DNA from: Shinella zoogloeoides
Lineage (GTDB): Bacteria > Pseudomonadota > Alphaproteobacteria > Rhizobiales > Rhizobiaceae
Reading direction: 5' to 3'
Assembly (NCBI RefSeq): GCF_030733845.1
Contig: NZ_CP132311.1
Coordinates: forward strand, 124,001-188,000
Length of the DNA stretch: 64,000 nucleotides
The notes beneath the pieces were generated by a model that had not been told where the DNA came from, ran no database searches, and worked only from the letters and a program-made list of their open reading frames with translations. This document shows positions 43,132 to 53,000 of the stretch, piece after piece; within the stretch, counting starts at the first letter, position 1; every line of letters begins with the position of its first letter. Made by a program: the position numbers and the translations under genes.

Positions 43132-44022
43132 TCAGCTCCGAATGATCTGCTGGAGGACGTGATCGAGGCCCGACTGCCAGTGCGGCAGGGTCAGTCCGAA
43201 GGTTTGCTGAAGTTTTGCCGTGTCGAGCCGCGAATTGGCCGGGCGGCGGGCTGGCGTCGGATAATCTTCCGTGGAAATCGGCAGGATCGCGTCGGCGGCG
43301 ACCCGCACCGGCCTGCCGGCACGCCGGGCGGCCTCGATGACATAGCAGGCATAGGCATGCCAGTTGGTCTCGCCGCCTGCGGCAAGATGGTAGATATCGT
43401 CCGCGGCGCCGTCGCCATCTCTGACAGCCTGCCGGATGGCATGCGCCGTGACGTCGGCGATCAGCGCGGCGGAGGTCGGGGCGCCGACCTGATCGGCAAC
43501 GACCTTCAACTCGTCACGCTCTGCCGCAAGGCGCAGCATGGTCTTGGCGAAGTTCGCGCCATGCGCGCCGAATACCCAGCTCGTGCGGAAGACGAGATAC
43601 CGGGCACCGCTGACCGACAGAGCCTTCTCGCCGGCGAGCTTGCTTTGTCCATAGACGCCCTGCGGGCCGGTCATGGCATCCTCGGCATACCGGCCGGTGG
43701 CGGTACCGTCGAAAACGTAGTCCGTCGAATAGTGCACCACCAGCGCGCGGCGCCGCGCCGCCTCCGCGCCGATGATGCCGGGGGCGTGCGCATTGACCGC
43801 ATGGGCGCGTTCCGCCTCGCCCTCGGCCCGGTCCACGGCCGTATAGGCGGCGGGATTGACGATGACGTCCGGCTCGGCCCTGCGGATGGCCTCGCGCAGG
43901 GATGTCTCGCTTTCAAGGTCGCACTCGGAGCGGTCGACGGCGATGAGCTCGCCGAGCGGCGCGAGCGCGCGCTGCAGCTCGAACCCAACCTGTCCGTTCT
44001 TGCCCGTCAGCAGGATCCGCAT
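43132..44022 (-). CDS. rfbD: dTDP-4-dehydrorhamnose reductase
   Basis: 296 aa. Nucleotide-binding motif [14 protein letters not shown] at the N-terminus, [16 protein letters not shown], and the catalytic [10 protein letters not shown] (Tyr and Lys). It reduces the epimerised intermediate to dTDP-L-rhamnose, the last step. Three bases separate it from rfbB. Confidence 0.96.
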   Translation of the reverse strand: MRILLTGKNGQVGFELQRALAPLGELIAVDRSECDLESETSLREAIRRAEPDVIVNPAAYTAVDRAEGEAERAHAVNAHAPGIIGAEAARRRALVVHYSTDYVFDGTATGRYAEDAMTGPQGVYGQSKLAGEKALSVSGARYLVFRTSWVFGAHGANFAKTMLRLAAERDELKVVADQVGAPTSAALIADVTAHAIRQAVRDGDGAADDIYHLAAGGETNWHAYACYVIEAARRAGRPVRVAADAILPISTEDYPTPARRPANSRLDTAKLQQTFGLTLPHWQSGLDHVLQQIIRS

Positions 44023-44025
44023 GGC

Positions 44026-45087
44026 TCAGCGCCCGTATTGCTGGCCGAGCCAGTTCTGGTAGGCGCCGCTGGTCACATTCTCCACCCAGTCCTGATTATC
44101 GAGATACCAGCGGACCGTCTTGGTGATGCCGGTCTCGAAGGTCTCCGCCGGTTTCCAGCCGAGTTCGCGCTCGGTCTTGCCGGCGTCGATGGCGTAGCGC
44201 CGGTCATGCCCCGGCCGATCCTTCACGAAGGTGATCTGGCTGGCATAGGACAGACCGTCGGCGCGTGGCTGCAGGTCGTCGAGGATCGCGCAGAGGACGT
44301 GCACGACGTCGAGATTGGCCTTCTCGTTCCAGCCGCCGATATTGTAGGTCTCGCCGACCTTGCCCGCCTCGAGCACGCGACGGATCGCGGAGCAATGGTC
44401 CTTCACATACAGCCAGTCGCGTACCTGCTGGCCGTCGCCGTAGATCGGCAAGGGCTGGCCGGCCAGCGCGTTGCGAATGCACAGCGGAATGAGCTTTTCC
44501 GGAAAATGGTAGGGGCCATAGTTGTTGGAGCAGTTGGTGGTCAGCACCGGCAGGCCATAGGTATGGTGATAGGCGCGCACCAGATGATCGGACGCCGCCT
44601 TGCTGGCCGAATAGGGACTGTTCGGCTCGTACCGGTTGGTTTCTGCGAAAGGACTATCCTCCTTCTCCAGCGAGCCATAGACCTCGTCGGTCGAGACGTG
44701 CAGGAAGCGGAATTCCCGCTTGCGATCCTCGGCAAGCTCATTCCAGTAGGCCCGCACGGCATCGAGCAGGCGGAACGTGCCGACGATGTTCGTCTCGATG
44801 AAGGCCGCCGGGCCATGGATCGATCGGTCGACATGCGATTCGGCCGCGAAGTTGACGATCGCACGCGGCGCATGCTCCGTCAGCAGGGCGCCGATCGCAT
44901 CGGCATCGCCTATGTCCGCACGCACGAAGACATGCCGGGCGTTCCCCGCAAGACTCTTCAGATTTTCCGGATTGCCCGCATAGGTAAGCTTGTCGATGTT
45001 GACGACGGTCTCGTCCGAGGCCCCGACCCAGTCCAGAACAAAGTTGCTGCCGATAAAACCCGCACCGCCCGTTACGAAGATCGTCAT
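44026..45087 (-). CDS. rfbB: dTDP-glucose 4,6-dehydratase
   Basis: 353 aa from ATG 45087 with AAGGAA just upstream; a GTG at 45105 is less likely. It has [11 protein letters not shown] for [25 protein letters not shown], and [14 protein letters not shown] with catalytic Tyr and Lys. It makes dTDP-4-dehydro-6-deoxyglucose. First gene of the operon rfbB-rfbD-rfbA-rfbC. The 215 bp upstream are A+T-rich and probably hold the promoter; they end at the tRNA fragment. Confidence 0.97.
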   Translation of the reverse strand: MTIFVTGGAGFIGSNFVLDWVGASDETVVNIDKLTYAGNPENLKSLAGNARHVFVRADIGDADAIGALLTEHAPRAIVNFAAESHVDRSIHGPAAFIETNIVGTFRLLDAVRAYWNELAEDRKREFRFLHVSTDEVYGSLEKEDSPFAETNRYEPNSPYSASKAASDHLVRAYHHTYGLPVLTTNCSNNYGPYHFPEKLIPLCIRNALAGQPLPIYGDGQQVRDWLYVKDHCSAIRRVLEAGKVGETYNIGGWNEKANLDVVHVLCAILDDLQPRADGLSYASQITFVKDRPGHDRRYAIDAGKTERELGWKPAETFETGITKTVRWYLDNQDWVENVTSGAYQNWLGQQYGR

Positions 45088-45302
45088 GTTCCTTGGCTCT
45101 CGCACTCTAAAAGTTGCGATTGAGGTAGCATAGACGATGCAGAAGGCTCAATAAGAATAAGGGCGTTTTATCGTGATGTCTGCGATCTTCTCAATTACCA
45201 GTAGAAAACTTAGTTTTACAATTCGCCGCTAAGCCATTGATATTGCGTCCGATGATTGGCGGAATTTTACAGCCATGCTCTTGATCATGCGGCGTAACCA
45301 CT

Positions 45303-45349
45303 AGCTTCCCAAGCTGAACGCGCGGGTTCGATTCCCGCTACCCGCTCCA
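45303..45349 (+). other. tRNA-Gly(CCC) 3' half, candidate attachment site (attR)
   Basis: The sequence gives half of the anticodon arm (AGCTTCCCAAGCT, anticodon CCC), variable region, T arm (GCGGGTTCGATTCCCGC), the 3' acceptor strand ACCCGCT and an encoded CCA. The D arm and 5' acceptor strand GCGGGT are absent upstream, so no functional tRNA can form. A 3' tRNA piece without 5' half is the usual product of site-specific integration at a tRNA gene. Its direction places the element and the intact tRNA to the left. Confidence 0.8.
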
Positions 45350-45527
45350 ATCTTCGTTGTCGAGCGCCACTGGTGGTACGGATCATGTCTGTCGGCCTTG
45401 CCCACTGTTCGGGCGCTTGTCGCCACGCCGTCGCAAACTAAGGCGAACTTGCCGAAGCTCTCCTATTTCTTTATTTCAAGCCAAGGCATCCGTAGGCATC
45501 CCCCAATTGCCTCATGGAGATCGTGTG

Positions 45528-46320
45528 ATGACGAAAGCACTTGTCACGGGGCGACGCATGCTCCCGAACGCGCGGTCGCGACCACGCTCGCAAAAGAAGG
45601 GTCGGAGGTGCATGCGCTCGGGCACGATCGCATCACGCTTGACGAGATGCGCGTCGAGCACGGGATCGTGCCTCTGGCAATGGATCTGACGGATCGTGAA
45701 TATGTCCGCGCCGTTGCAGAAGGATTGGAGCCTGACGTCCTCGTCCATGTGGCACTTCGCTGGTTTGAGAAGCCCCGCTTTCTGGAGCTTGCGGAAGCCG
45801 GCATCGACATGACGCTTGAGGTTAACCTGTCCGCCACGTTGCATGACACGCGCGCTGTCCTGCCCTCTATGATCGATAGAGGCCGCGGGGAGCTCGCCAT
45901 GTTCTCCCAAGATAATAGTGACGCGGAAAGCGCAGTCGAACCGGCGGCCGTGGCAGCCATCGACGGCTTTGTGTGCGCGCTTGCCGACAAGACCCAGGGC
46001 AGCAGTGTTTTCGTTCACCGCCTCTCAGCGGGAAAGCCGGCTTTCAAGCAGTTGGGCTCCCGGGTTCTTGCGCAGTTGTCGGCTGCGTCAGCGAAATCGT
46101 GCCCGGCCGCGGCCGGACGGACTTCTATCGCACCTCGATCGCCGGCAACTAGGCGCAAGCCGTGCTCTATGACGGCTATCGTCCGATCCAGCCGGAACAT
46201 ACTGCCCCATCGTCAACGATGTCATAGCGCTCCCGGTTATGTTGATGTCGCCCGCGTCGAGGTCTTTCCGATCGACCAGGCGACGGGCGGGAGAACCATG
46301 TGAAGTTCGGGACGGAATAA
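45528..46320 (+). pseudogene. Degraded short-chain dehydrogenase/reductase
   Basis: An SDR-like start MTKALVTG (45528) changes frame near 45550, continuing as ATHAPERAVATTLAKEGSEV in another frame through LVHVALRWFEKPRF and ATLHDTRAVLPSMID to about 46120. A third frame carries DFYRTSIAGN followed by a stop, then AQAVLYDGYRPIQPE, and the SDR-type ending VEVFPIDQATGGRT is again in another frame. At least two frameshifts and one stop therefore break the gene. Homologues of this kind use NAD(P) to reduce carbonyl compounds. It borders the attachment site, a region often subject to decay. Confidence 0.75.
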
Positions 46321-46341
46321 CGGCCTGCCGGGAGGAGAGCC

Positions 46342-46539
46342 ATGGAAGACGAGACTGACAAGGCAGGGAACCGGCAACGGCCGGATCTCGTCCGCGACTA
46401 TCGCCCTGTCGCAATCCATTCCGTGCTCGCCGCCCATGCGATGATGCCGAAATCTCGGTCGGAAGCGGCGCCCGAGCCTGCATCGCCCGAAATGGACTTT
46501 GTTCTGCCGGCCGGCTTCCGCAACTCTTCGGAGGATTGA
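46342..46539 (+). CDS. Small hypothetical protein
   Basis: 65 aa with an excellent ribosome binding site (GGGAGGAG, 46330-46336) close to the ATG. The sequence is hydrophilic, with no signal or membrane segment (MEDETDKAGNRQRPDLVRDY at the start). No family recognised. It lies directly after the pseudogene and could be a remnant too. Confidence 0.4.
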   Translation: MEDETDKAGNRQRPDLVRDYRPVAIHSVLAAHAMMPKSRSEAAPEPASPEMDFVLPAGFRNSSED

Positions 46540-46938
46540 GGTTTGCTCGCTTCATCGGCACCGGCTCGATCACCGAGGCGGCCCTCACCGGCATTCTGGC
46601 CCGCGAGGGGCCGGGATGTTCGCCGAATTCCGCGGCAACCGTGGTCTCGACGCCCTGACGCAGGTGCTGGACGACGTCTTGCGCCGAGTGCGCTCCAGAT
46701 AGTTCGTGCGTCCTTCGGTGCGCAATCCCCGCTGCGCCCGAGTTGAAACGTCGGCAGCCCAGCCGAAAACCGACCGTCCGGGCAGGGACTGAAACCCAAA
46801 ATAAAAACGTTTATATTTCTTCTTGAAAACGTTTATATTCCTTGTTACCGTTGCTCTCAGGATGGAGGAGGGGCCCCGTCCGTGGGATTTGTCGTGCGTT
46901 CGTCGAAAGTGGCGGCGGCGATCGTTGAGGAGGAAGAG
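46540..46938 (+). other. Intergenic region with operator-like repeats
   Basis: About 400 bp without a convincing gene. The first 150 bp read like a broken coding sequence in two frames (GTGSITEAALTGILAREG, then FRGNRGLDALTQVLDDVLRR), but no intact ORF is present. The second part holds the AAAACGTTTATATT repeats and then the ribosome binding site GAGGAGGAAG of the binding protein gene. Confidence 0.5.
46804..46839 (+). promoter_or_regulatory. Paired operator-like repeats (LacI-type centre)
   Basis: The 14-base sequence AAAACGTTTATATT occurs at 46804-46817 and 46826-46839, 22 bp apart (two helical turns). The core AAACGTTT is palindromic with a central CG, as in operators of LacI-family regulators. 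It lies about 100 bp before the start of the binding protein gene in an A+T-rich stretch likely to hold the promoter. Confidence 0.6.
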
Positions 46939-47685
46939 ATGAGGAAATTCGTTGCAACATTCGCGTTTGCCGTCCTTGCGGCCGGCGGCGTCCATGCCGC
47001 CGATCTTGGCGGCAAGCTCCTGAAGGTCGGGTCCGACACGACCTCGCCGCCGATGGAAAGCATCGACCCGGCGTCCGGCCAGATCGTCGGCTTCGACGTC
47101 GATGTGGTCAATGCCATCTGCGCCAAGATCAACTGCCAGGCCGAATTCGTGACGACCGGCTGGGACGGTATCTTCGTCGCGCTCGACCAGGGCAATTTCG
47201 ATCTCGTGGCCTCCGGCGTCTCGATCACCGAGGAACGCAAGAAGGCGATGGATTTTTCCGATCCCTACATCGTCAACAGCCAGGCCGTGCTGACGCGCGC
47301 CGAGGACCAGGGCATCACGCTCGAAAAATTCAAGGCCGAGGGCCGCAAGCTCTCCGCCCAGGCCAACACGACGGACGCGCAGGTCGCCGAAGGCGTGGTC
47401 GGCAAGGAAAACGTCGCCGCCTATGACAGTTTCAGCGCCGCCATCATCGCGCTGAAGAACAAGGATGTCGACGGCGTGGTGATCAACGGCGCCAACGCCG
47501 CCGCCTATGAGCGCGAATTCGCCGGCGAACTCGTCGCTTCCATCAAGGACCTCGAATCCGATCCGCTCGGCCTCGTCTTCCGCAAGGGCGACGAGAACGT
47601 CGCCGCCTTCAACGAAGGCCTGAAGGCGATCAAGGACGACGGCACGCTCGACCAGCTCGTCGCCAAATACTGGGGCCTCAAGTAA
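46939..47685 (+). CDS. Amino-acid ABC transporter, periplasmic binding protein
   Basis: 248 aa from ATG 46939, with GAGGAGGAAG upstream. A signal peptide (about 20 residues, FAFAVLAAGGVHA) precedes a family-3 solute-binding domain: KVGSDTTSPPMESIDP, GFDVDVVNAICAKI, FDLVASGVSITEERKKAMDFSDPY. It catches a polar amino acid or amine in the periplasm and delivers it to the permease. A strong hairpin terminator follows, probably reducing expression of the downstream permease relative to this protein. Confidence 0.93.
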   Translation: MRKFVATFAFAVLAAGGVHAADLGGKLLKVGSDTTSPPMESIDPASGQIVGFDVDVVNAICAKINCQAEFVTTGWDGIFVALDQGNFDLVASGVSITEERKKAMDFSDPYIVNSQAVLTRAEDQGITLEKFKAEGRKLSAQANTTDAQVAEGVVGKENVAAYDSFSAAIIALKNKDVDGVVINGANAAAYEREFAGELVASIKDLESDPLGLVFRKGDENVAAFNEGLKAIKDDGTLDQLVAKYWGLK

Positions 47686-47695
47686 ACAGGCCCTT

Positions 47696-47731
47696 GCCGG
47701 AAGCGCCCCATACGGCGCTTCCGGCCCTTTT
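47696..47731 (+). terminator. Hairpin terminator between binding protein and permease
   Basis: A perfect 12-bp stem (47696-47707 with 47714-47725, GCCGGAAGCGCC and its complement) with a 6-base loop is followed by CC and four T residues. It lies in the 66-bp gap between two genes of one operon, where partial termination is common in uptake systems. Confidence 0.8.
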
Positions 47732-47751
47732 CCATCCCGCCGGAGGCCGGA

Positions 47752-49407
47752 ATGTCGTTCGTCAGAAGCGTGAGGCCCAGCAATCTGGTGATCCTCGCCG
47801 CGCTGCCTTTCATCGTCTACCTGTTCGCCTCCTCGGGCGACTATCAGCGCTCGCTGCGCGCCATCCTCGGCATCGAGCAGGGTTCGGGCGCCTTCGTGCC
47901 GGGTTTCCTGCTGCTTGTCGTCGCCTTTTCCGCCGGCCTTGCCGTTCTCGTCCTGTCGCGGGCAAAGCCGGCGCGGCCGCGCATGACCCTCGCCGCCGGT
48001 CTTGCCGGCCTGCTTGCCACGGCCATTCTCGTCGCCGGTGATCTGGTTCATCCCTTCAGCGCTTCCGTGGTGGCGAACGGCGTCGATCCGTTCAAGTCCG
48101 ACCTCGTCGTCAAGGGCGTCACGCCGCGCCAGCTGACGGAGGCGGCCGATCTCATGGTGCGCGGCGTCGAGGCCTGGCTCTGGCCGGCCTATGCCGTGTC
48201 GTTGCTCGCCGGCCTCGGCCTGCTTTTCATCGGCAGCCGCGCGCCCGTTCCCGCCGAAAGCCTTGCCCACCGGGCGGGCGCCTGGCTCACCGGCCTCGTC
48301 AATGGCGCGGGCCTCGTCTTCGTCGTGCTTTTCGCTCATCTCGCCTTCGCTTCCGGGCTTGCCACGACCATCCGTGCGGCCATCGCCGCCTATATTCTCG
48401 CGGCCGTTCTCGGCCTTGTCTGGGTCGGACTGCTGAAGCTGCGCTATACGCGCGGGAGCCTGCTGTTCTTTGCCGGCATGATGGTCGTCTTCGCCGCGCT
48501 TTCCGCCTGGTTCCTGCTGCAGCCGCGCGACGGCTACGTGCTGGCCGGCACGCTGGAAGGCAAGGTCGGCATCGTCACCAACACGCCCTCGGGCCTGATC
48601 AGCGCCGTGCGCTTCGGCCAGTATGAGGGCGGCCCGGCGAACGAGACGCCGGTGCGTACCTTCGTCACGCCCGAGCAGGCCATCGAGGCCGTCGGCCGGA
48701 AAGAGGATGTCAGCGGCGCGCTGCTGCCGGCCGCTTCCGTCCCTGCCAACTGGCCGCGCCTCTGGCAGGTCGAGGCGCTGAACGATCGCGACCGCGCGGC
48801 CGGCATCACCTTCGCCGTCATCGCCATCGCCGTCGGCCTTCTCACCTTCGGCGGCTTCCTGCATCGCCGCCATCCGCTGTCGGTGGGCTCGGAATTCATC
48901 GTCGATACCATTCGCGGCATCCCCATGCTGGTCATCGTGCTCTATGTCGGCCTGCCGCTCTCCGGCGCCCTCAAGGATGCGACGGCCGGCGTGTTTGATC
49001 CGCCGAACCTCGTGCGCGGCATCGTGGCTATGGCGATCGCCTATTCGGCCTATCTCGCCGAAATCTTCCGCTCCGGCATCAACGCCATTCCCGCCGGGCA
49101 GATCGAGGCGGCGGGCAGCCTCGGGCTCAACCGCTGGCAGACGGCGCGGCTCGTCATCCTTCCGCAAGCCTTCCGCATCGTCATTCCGCCGCTCGGCAAC
49201 GAGCTGATCGCCATCCTCAAGGACACCTCGCTGCTGTCGATCCTGTCGATCCGCGACATCACCCAGCGCATGCGCGAGTTCCAGTCGGCGAGCTTCCTGC
49301 CGTTCGCACCCTACAATTCGGCGGCCATCCTCTACATCCTGCTGACGCTCGCCGCCGCCAGCCTCATCAGCCTGATCGAGAAGAAATATGACGTCAAACA
49401 CCGCTGA
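47752..49407 (+). CDS. Amino-acid ABC transporter permease, large fused form
   Basis: 551 aa. The first 350 residues contain about seven hydrophobic segments and a periplasmic-like region (SALRFGQYEGGPANE-type around 290). The last 190 residues are a standard HisMQ permease: FIVDTIRGIPMLVIVLYVGLP and the EAA loop EIFRSGINAIPAGQIEAAGSLGL. It moves the substrate through the inner membrane. The usual permease has about 220 residues, so the N-terminal half is an extension. No ATPase gene is near. Confidence 0.9.
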   Translation: MSFVRSVRPSNLVILAALPFIVYLFASSGDYQRSLRAILGIEQGSGAFVPGFLLLVVAFSAGLAVLVLSRAKPARPRMTLAAGLAGLLATAILVAGDLVHPFSASVVANGVDPFKSDLVVKGVTPRQLTEAADLMVRGVEAWLWPAYAVSLLAGLGLLFIGSRAPVPAESLAHRAGAWLTGLVNGAGLVFVVLFAHLAFASGLATTIRAAIAAYILAAVLGLVWVGLLKLRYTRGSLLFFAGMMVVFAALSAWFLLQPRDGYVLAGTLEGKVGIVTNTPSGLISAVRFGQYEGGPANETPVRTFVTPEQAIEAVGRKEDVSGALLPAASVPANWPRLWQVEALNDRDRAAGITFAVIAIAVGLLTFGGFLHRRHPLSVGSEFIVDTIRGIPMLVIVLYVGLPLSGALKDATAGVFDPPNLVRGIVAMAIAYSAYLAEIFRSGINAIPAGQIEAAGSLGLNRWQTARLVILPQAFRIVIPPLGNELIAILKDTSLLSILSIRDITQRMREFQSASFLPFAPYNSAAILYILLTLAAASLISLIEKKYDVKHR

Positions 49408-50059
49408 GACAGGAACCGTGCTCGTCACAGGCGCCGCGCGCGGGCTCGGCCGGGCCCTCGCCGATCTCTATGCGGCCGCCGGCTCGCGTGTCATCGCCTG
49501 CCAGCGGCCGGGCGCGGGCGAGCCGCTCGACGTGTCGGATGCGGGTTCCATCGCGGCGCTCGGCCAACGGCTGGAAGGCCGGCCGATCGACATCGTCATC
49601 AACAATGCCGCGATCCGCGGCGATACCGGCGGCCTCGCCTCGCTCGAAGCGGACGGCTTCCTCGAGGTCATGCGCATCAACGCGCTGGCCCCGCTGCTCA
49701 TCGCCCGGGCGCTGCGGCCCAACCTGCTTGCGGGACGCCGCAAGGTGCTGGTCAATATCAGCAGCCGCGCCGGCTCTCTGGCGGAAGGCACGATAGACGA
49801 CGAGGACGGCGACTACGCCTATCGCTGCTCCAAGGCCGCGCTGAACATGGCGACGGTCAAGCTCGCGCAGGATTTCCGCCGCGACGGCATCGCGGTCATC
49901 TCGCTGCATCCCGGCTGGGTGCGCACCGACATGGGCGGCGCGCAGGCGACTATCGACGTGGCGCAAAGCGCGGCGGGCCTGAAGGCGTTGATCGACGCAA
50001 CGACAATGGCCGAGACCGGAAGCTTCCGCGCCTATGACGGCCGAACGGTGGCATGGTGA
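49388..50059 (+). CDS. Short-chain dehydrogenase/reductase (SDR)
   Basis: 223 aa, overlapping the permease by 20 bp. It has the NAD(P) motif TGAARGLGRAL, DIVINNAAIRGDTG, the catalytic Ser in VNISSRAGS and the YRCSK pair (Tyr and Lys), and HPGWVRTDMGG near the end. Shape and length match CsgA-like/carbonyl reductase SDRs. As part of the uptake operon it may reduce or oxidise the imported compound or its product. Overlaps the next gene by 7 bp. Confidence 0.93.
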   Translation: MTSNTAETGTVLVTGAARGLGRALADLYAAAGSRVIACQRPGAGEPLDVSDAGSIAALGQRLEGRPIDIVINNAAIRGDTGGLASLEADGFLEVMRINALAPLLIARALRPNLLAGRRKVLVNISSRAGSLAEGTIDDEDGDYAYRCSKAALNMATVKLAQDFRRDGIAVISLHPGWVRTDMGGAQATIDVAQSAAGLKALIDATTMAETGSFRAYDGRTVAW

Positions 50060-53000
50060 GGGCGGCGGCGATGATCGGAACGATGGAACGGCAGGAGGAA
50101 ATCGCGGCGATCGAGCGGCTGTTGCTCGACCGCTACGGCATTGCCGGCACGATCACGCCTCTGCCCGGCGAGCACGACCTCAACTATCGCGTCGAGACGG
50201 CGGATGGTGCGCGCTATCTCCTGAAGCTGCATGCGCCCGGCGATGCGGACGACCTCGCCATGCAGGTCGCCGTGCTCGATCATCTTGCCGAGGCCGCGCC
50301 GCATCTTCCGCTCTCCCGCGCCCTGCCGGACAGGACGGGCGCCCGGACGGCCGATGCCGACATCCACGGCCCGCGCACCGCGCGGCTGCTGACCTGGCTG
50401 CCGGGCGACGTCTGGTCGCGCGCGGCCGTGCGCGATGCGCGGAGCGTCGCCACGCTCGGCCGGCTGCTCGGCGCGCTCGATCGCAGCCTGGAGGGCTTTG
50501 CCCATCCCGGCGCGAAGCGTCTCTATGCCTGGGATATCGGCCGGGCGGACATGCACCGGGAGAGCCTCCGTTTCATCGACGATGCCGAAAAGCAGGCGGC
50601 GGTGGCATCCATTCTGGACCGCTTCGCGACCGAGGTGTTGCCGCGGCTGGAGGCCTGCCCGCGGCAGGTCATCCACAACGATGCCAACGACTACAATGTG
50701 TTGCTCGATAGTGAAGGGCATGTCAGCGGCCTGCTCGATTTCGGCGACATGGTGGAGACGTTCCGTGTCGTTGAGATCGCGGTCGCCGGCGCCTATGCGT
50801 TGATCGGCACGTCCGACCCCGTCGAAACGATCGGCCGCCTCGCCGCCGCTTACCATGCCGTCAACCCGATCGGCGAGGCGGAGGCGGAACTGCTCTTCGA
50901 CCTCGTCTGCACGCGCTATGCCGTCAGCATCTGTATGGCAGCCCGGCAGATCCGCGACAATCCCGACAACACCTATCTTCTGGTCAGTCAGGAGGATGTC
51001 TGGCGCGAGCTCCGCCGCCTGCAGCGGGAAAATCGCCCCCTTGCCATCGCCCGCATCCGTGATGCCTGCGGCTTCGCGCCGATTCCGCATGCGCCCCGCG
51101 TCGAGCGCTGGCTGGAGCGCAACGCCCACGATTTCGCCGCCGTTATCCGTCCGGGCCTCGTCAGACCAAAGGTGCTCTCTCTCGACCTGACGGCATCGGG
51201 GCCGGATGCGGCCGCCTGGGCATCCCTGGATGCGGACGGCGCCGAGCGGCTCATCGAAGCGCGCGTGATGGAAGCCGGGGCGGATTTCGCCATCGGCCTC
51301 TATGGCGAGGACCGCGCCGTCTACAAGGGCGATGCCTTCGAGACCGGCCCGACCGGCGCGCGCCGTACGGTGCATCTTGGCATCGATCTCTTTGCGCCCG
51401 CCGGCGAGCCGGTGCATGCTCCCTTCGCCGGCAAGGTCGCCTTCATCCATGACGATGCCGTCGCCTTCGGCTTCGGCCCGACGGTCCTTCTCGAACATCG
51501 CACCGATGAGGGCGATGTCTTCTGGACGCTCTATGGGCATCTCTCCCGCCAAGGCGTCCAGAAGCTCTCTTTGGGGCAGGCCATCGCCAGGGACGAGGCC
51601 TTCGCCGCCTTCGGCACGGCTGCGGAGAACGGCAACTGGTCGCCCCACCTGCATTTCCAGGTCGTCACCGACCATCTCGGGCTGGAAGGCCGCATGCATG
51701 GCGTCGGCGTGCGCGATCAATGGCAGGTCTGGCAGGCGGTCAGTCCGGACCCGAGCGTCGTCTTCGGCTTTGCGACGCCCGCTTCGGTCATCGTCGCGCG
51801 CGACAAGGATTTCCTGGTGCGCGAGCGCCATCGCCGCATCGGCCGCTCGCTCTCCGTCGCCTATTCCGCCGCGCCGCTGAAGATCGTCGGCGGGGAGGGC
51901 GCCCACCTCATCGATGAAGAGGGCAACCGCTGGCTCGACATGGTCAACAATGTCTGCCACGTCGGCCATTGCCATCCCCGCGTCGTCCGGGCGGCGCAGG
52001 CGCAGATGGCTCGGCTCAACACCAATTCGCGCTACCTGCACGATTCGCTGGTGGAATATTCCCGCCGCCTCGCCGCGCTCTTTCCCGATCCGCTCAATGT
52101 CTGCTTCTTCGTCAATTCGGGCAGCGAGGCGAATGACCTCGCCATCCGCCTTGCGCGTGCCTATACCGGCAACCGCGATATCGTCACGGTCGACCATGCC
52201 TATCACGGGCACCTGTCGAGCCTGATCGACGTCAGCCCTTACAAGTTCGCCGGCAAGGGCGGCGACGGCTGCCCGCCGCATGTGCGCGTCGCCGAAATGC
52301 CGGATCTCTATCGCGGCCGCTTCCGCTATGGCGATACCCATGCTGGAAAAAAATACGCCGAGGACGTGCGCCGGCAGGTCGAGGCGCTGGCCGCGGAGGG
52401 CCGCCGCCCGGCGCTGTTCTTCAGCGAGGGTATCCTCGGCACCGGCGGCCAGCTCACCTTGCCGGAGAACTACCTGAAGGAAGCCTATGCCCATGTTCGC
52501 GCGGCAGGCGGCCTCTGCCTTGCGGACGAGGTGCAGGTCGGCTTCGGCCGCGTTGGCAGCCATATGTGGGCGCACGAGCTGCAGGGCGTCGTCCCTGATA
52601 TCGTCACCATGGGCAAGCCGATCGGCAACGGCCACCCCATGGCAGCCGTCGTCACCACGGAAGCGATTGCCGCCGCCTTCGCCAACGGCATGGAATATTT
52701 CAACACCTTCGGCGGCAATCCCGTCTCCGCCGAGATCGGCCTTGCCGTGCTCGACGTCATCAGGGACGAGCGGCTGATGCACCATTGCAGGGTGGTCGGC
52801 GACCGGCTGATGGACGGCGCCCGGGCGCTCGCAGAACGCCACGCGATCATCGGCGACGTGCGCGGCCACGGCCTGTTCAACGGCATCGAGCTGGTGCGCG
52901 ACCGGGAGACGCTGGAGCCGGCGGCGGCGGAGCTCGATTTCGTCATCGCCGAGATGAAACGCAGGCATCGTATCCTGCTCTCCAGTGAGGGTCCGCACCA

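Larger units (their letters stand above)
1..45349. mobile_element. Prophage (left end outside the window) with surface-polysaccharide cargo; right end proposed at a tRNA-Gly 3' fragment
   Basis: Phage early, head, tail and lysis genes run almost continuously from the window start to about 41.5 kb, nearly all on the plus strand. The head genes are lambda-like and the tail genes are Mu-like. No integrase or classical repressor is visible, so the integrase end is presumably left of position 1. A 47-bp tRNA-Gly(CCC) 3' half at 45303-45349 has the orientation expected for the distal attachment site of an element inserted in a plus-strand tRNA lying to the left. The phage content is certain; extending the element over the rhamnose operon to 45349 is inference, and a separate older island could own that fragment. 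Confidence 0.7.

Noticed and set aside
45276..45349. A complete tRNA-Gly gene
   Set aside because: The D arm and the 5' acceptor strand GCGGGT are missing; only the 3' half is present.
46585..49428. 947-aa minus-strand reading frame over the ABC operon
   Set aside because: Shadow of the binding protein and permease genes; composition is low-complexity (D, R, G, A) and unlike any protein.
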